Assembly: GCF_000620145.1 (NCBI RefSeq)
Contig: NZ_KK211083.1
Coordinates: 186,001 to 250,000, forward strand
Direction of reading: 5' to 3'
Length of the DNA: 64,000 nt
From: Deefgea rivuli DSM 18356
Lineage (GTDB): Bacteria > Pseudomonadota > Gammaproteobacteria > Burkholderiales > Chitinibacteraceae
The notes beneath the pieces are model-generated. The model saw only the letters and a list, made by a program, of their open reading frames with translations. It was not told the origin of the DNA and did no database searches. Positions 63,327 through 64,000 of the stretch are shown piece by piece. Made by a program: the position numbers and the translations under genes. Every line of letters starts with the position of its first letter. Position 1 is the stretch's first letter.

Positions 63327-64000
63327 CTGAGCGATCACCGCTTTGATATTGTTATCGCCAGTCACTCGGCTAATCACTTGCAAAGCATCATTCCGACTGG
63401 CAAACGGCCCTAAGCGGACGCGGTATAGATTGTTATTGCTTTGAATACTCAGTTTATTGGCATCATTATCCAATTCACGCGCTACGTGCGCTCTGAAATT
63501 CTCGGCATTGCTTTGCGAAGCAAAAGCGCCTAATTGCACATACACGACACCATTGCTCTCTGCGACCGGAATCGGGCGGGGTGCGCTGCTGACTGCTACT
63601 GGAGTACGCACAGGCTGCGGTGCAACGGCCAGCATGTCCTTCGGTGTATCGCCTGCTTGCAGGCTTTCGACGATGACTTCAGCGCTGCCATTATTGGCGT
63701 AGCCTAAGCGGCAAGCGGCCAGAAAAGATAAATCCATCACGCGGCCTTTGTGAAACGGACCTCGATCATTGACGCGAACAATCACGCTGCGGCCATTTTT
63801 TACATTGGTCACGCGTGCATAGCTTGGAATCGGCAAAGTAGGATGCGCGGCGGTCATTTGAAACATATCGTAGGTTTCGCCGATACTGGTTTTCTGGCCA
63901 TGAAACTTGCGGCCATACCAGCTCGCCATGCCTTGCTCAGGGCCATTTAGCGGCTGCGGTGTAAATGATAGACCCAGCACGGTATATGGGCGATTCGCCC
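63324..64000 (-). CDS. rlpA: Septal ring lytic transglycosylase-like RlpA, C-terminal part (runs off the window)
   Basis: The visible 226 residues begin NRPYTVLGLSFTPQPL. The double-psi beta-barrel follows (GMASWYGRKFHGQKTSIGETYDM; VRVNDRGPFHKGRVMDLS), then a Pro/Ala linker and a C-terminal SPOR domain (VYVQLGAFASQSNAENFRAHV; YRVRLGPFASRNDALQV). RlpA cleaves naked glycan strands at the septum; SPOR targets it there. The reading frame stays open to the window edge, so the internal start-like codon at 63980 is not the gene's start. The stop is within a 51-nt repeat. Confidence 0.93.
   Translation of the reverse strand, partial: ANRPYTVLGLSFTPQPLNGPEQGMASWYGRKFHGQKTSIGETYDMFQMTAAHPTLPIPSYARVTNVKNGRSVIVRVNDRGPFHKGRVMDLSFLAACRLGYANNGSAEVIVESLQAGDTPKDMLAVAPQPVRTPVAVSSAPRPIPVAESNGVVYVQLGAFASQSNAENFRAHVARELDNDANKLSIQSNNNLYRVRLGPFASRNDALQVISRVTGDNNIKAVIAQ

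Overview
The window looks like chromosome of a betaproteobacterium of the order Neisseriales, probably close to Chitinibacteraceae (Chitinibacter, Deefgea or Iodobacter-like). This is inferred from gene content and order (mla - yadGH - ibaG - murA - hisG ... hisBHAFIE - HIT - tatABC), the HIT protein ending in HVLGTP as in neisserial homologues, and roughly half-GC base composition. No rRNA, tRNA or CRISPR array was seen.

Layout. 1-6018: a tripartite efflux module (RND pump partial at the left edge, lipoprotein adaptor), arginine deiminase with its antiporter (arcA, arcD), and a TolC-like outer-membrane protein. 6070-10890, minus strand: a GntP-type permease, a patatin-like lipase and a PglL/Wzy-type O-oligosaccharide ligase. 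11021-37844 is a broken-up ancestral supercluster on the minus strand: mlaFEDCB, mlaA, yadGH, ibaG, murA and hisG, then hisD, then hisB-hisH-hisA-hisF-hisI, then hisE-HIT-tatA-tatB-tatC. It has unrelated genes wedged in: a K+ channel-like protein, DUF805, YqhA, tandem TPR paralogues, a CREST hydrolase, TfoX-like, a DUF4105 protein and an amidohydrolase. hisC is missing. 38219-48174, plus strand: an MSHA-type IV pilus assembly operon (mshM, L, N, E, G, I, J, K) without pilin genes. 48381-58298, plus strand: a surface polysaccharide cluster (flippase, several glycosyltransferases, two acetyltransferases, WbaP-type initiating transferase) into which a REP-associated transposase (RAYT) with flanking REPs has inserted. 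58305-64000: a PagL-like lipid A deacylase, argA, a large PAS-GGDEF-EAL protein and RlpA (partial at the right edge). Outer-envelope biology dominates: lipid asymmetry (Mla), peptidoglycan (MurA, RlpA), lipid A trimming, pili and glycans.

The most interesting unexplained structure is not a gene. At least eleven, probably thirteen, copies of a fixed-length 51-nt palindromic element are scattered over the window. It begins near RGGTAT, ends near ATACCYAT, and has an AT-rich loop. The two arms vary together. Several copies abut or supply stop codons; one spans exactly from the stop codon of one gene to the stop codon of its convergent neighbour, and two lie in frame inside genes. A second repeat class is a set of about 65-90 nt hairpin modules, two of which sit head to head inside a 271-bp MITE-like element with terminal inverted repeats; a solitary copy of one terminus lies 12 kb away. 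A third class is REP/REPIN sequences with their RAYT. Relics of duplicated genes (tatB, yqhA) complete a picture of a genome that duplicates, erodes and peppers its intergenic regions with hairpins.
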